Below the pieces are notes generated by a model, which did not search any database, was not told the DNA's origin, and saw only the letters and a program-made list of their open reading frames with translations. Below are positions 33,876-34,085 of a stretch of 34,085 nt of DNA, in pieces (positions within the stretch are counted from its first letter, which is position 1; each line of letters opens with the position of its first letter). The DNA lies in assembly GCA_964429355.1 (NCBI GenBank), contig CAYSCH010000058.1:1-34085 (forward strand). The letters are read 5' to 3'. A program made the translations under genes and the position numbers. This DNA is from JAAYAY01 sp964429355. GTDB taxonomy: Bacteria > Planctomycetota > Planctomycetia > Pirellulales > Thermoguttaceae.

Positions 33876-34085
33876 TCACTCCCAGCACGATTTCCAGTAC
33901 CGCTGGTCCAGTTCATAGACGTCGAATTCGTACTCGTCCGGTAACGGTCGCGGCAGGACACCGTAGTTCTGCATCTCGCGGATATAGAAGCGGTTCGGCC
34001 GAAAGCCCGGCATGTCGAAACGCTTCTGGCCCGCAAACTGATCCGCGGCCTCGCAGATGGCAGCCAGGATCTCCTGATAATCCGG
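33876..34085 (-). CDS. C-terminal part of an unrecognised protein (runs off right edge)
   Basis: The minus-strand frame opening at the right edge encodes about 69 C-terminal residues: YQEILAAICEAADQFAGQKR, then FDMPGFRPNRFYIREMQNYG, VLPRPLPDEYEFDVYELDQR and YWKSCWE. It is rich in aromatic residues and coherent, with planctomycete-like codon use. The phrase REMQNYGVLP followed by LDQRYWKS recurs, from memory, at the ends of large planctomycete exported proteins, but I cannot name the family. It ends 41 bp before the PmoA family gene on the same strand, suggesting an operon. Confidence 0.6.
   Translation of the reverse strand, partial: PDYQEILAAICEAADQFAGQKRFDMPGFRPNRFYIREMQNYGVLPRPLPDEYEFDVYELDQRYWKSCWE

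Overview
This window looks like a chromosomal stretch of a GC-rich member of the Planctomycetota (Pirellulales-like), probably a metagenome scaffold because it carries two 10-N gaps. The lineage call is an inference from gene content: Tat-targeted Gfo/Idh/MocA oxidoreductases, a PmoA/DUF6807 protein, a secreted FAD oxidoreductase with C-terminal EF-hands, a short protein with an MWC..C N-terminal zinc ribbon, and membrane-anchored Hint toxins. No rRNA, tRNA, CRISPR array or insertion sequence was seen.

Layout. 1-2034 (minus) is the upstream part of an F-type ATP synthase operon: an AtpZ/AtpI-family protein, a four-helix AtpI-like protein, atpB, and atpE running off the left edge. A three-copy degenerate 74-bp tandem repeat fills the atpI-atpB gap. 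2784-8103 (plus) holds a DUF4912 protein, a UVR-motif protein, ribF, nrnA (overlapping ribF) and an exported dihaem cytochrome c. A 64-bp imperfect palindrome separates these from a secreted FAD oxidoreductase with EF-hands (8332-10284).

10315-13519 (minus) is the most unusual region, a polymorphic-toxin locus. A membrane-anchored Hint-domain precursor leads into an HNH-type nuclease tip and a SUKH (SMI1/KNR4) immunity gene. Then comes an orphan cassette made of a 102-bp near-perfect copy of the 3' end of the Hint domain, a different toxin tip, and a different zinc-ribbon immunity candidate. Both tips are one base out of frame with Hint, while both immunity genes are open. The direct repeat would allow tip exchange or deletion by recombination.

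14086-16585 (plus) is a two-gene ABC exporter closed by a strong hairpin. 16723-22762 carries two minus-strand groups of sugar-type metabolism genes: a lone Tat-type Gfo/Idh/MocA gene, and a Gfo/Idh/MocA - URO-D-like - Tat Gfo/Idh/MocA operon, with a plus-strand zinc-ribbon membrane protein between them. 23409-30124 (plus) holds an exported protein of unknown function, recQ and ftsH. The right end (minus) has the end of an unrecognised gene, a PmoA-family exported protein, and an Eco57I-like DNA methyltransferase/restriction gene that appears to lack its 5' end.

Functions are read from motifs and family memory; no database search was run. Promoters and hairpins are candidates only.
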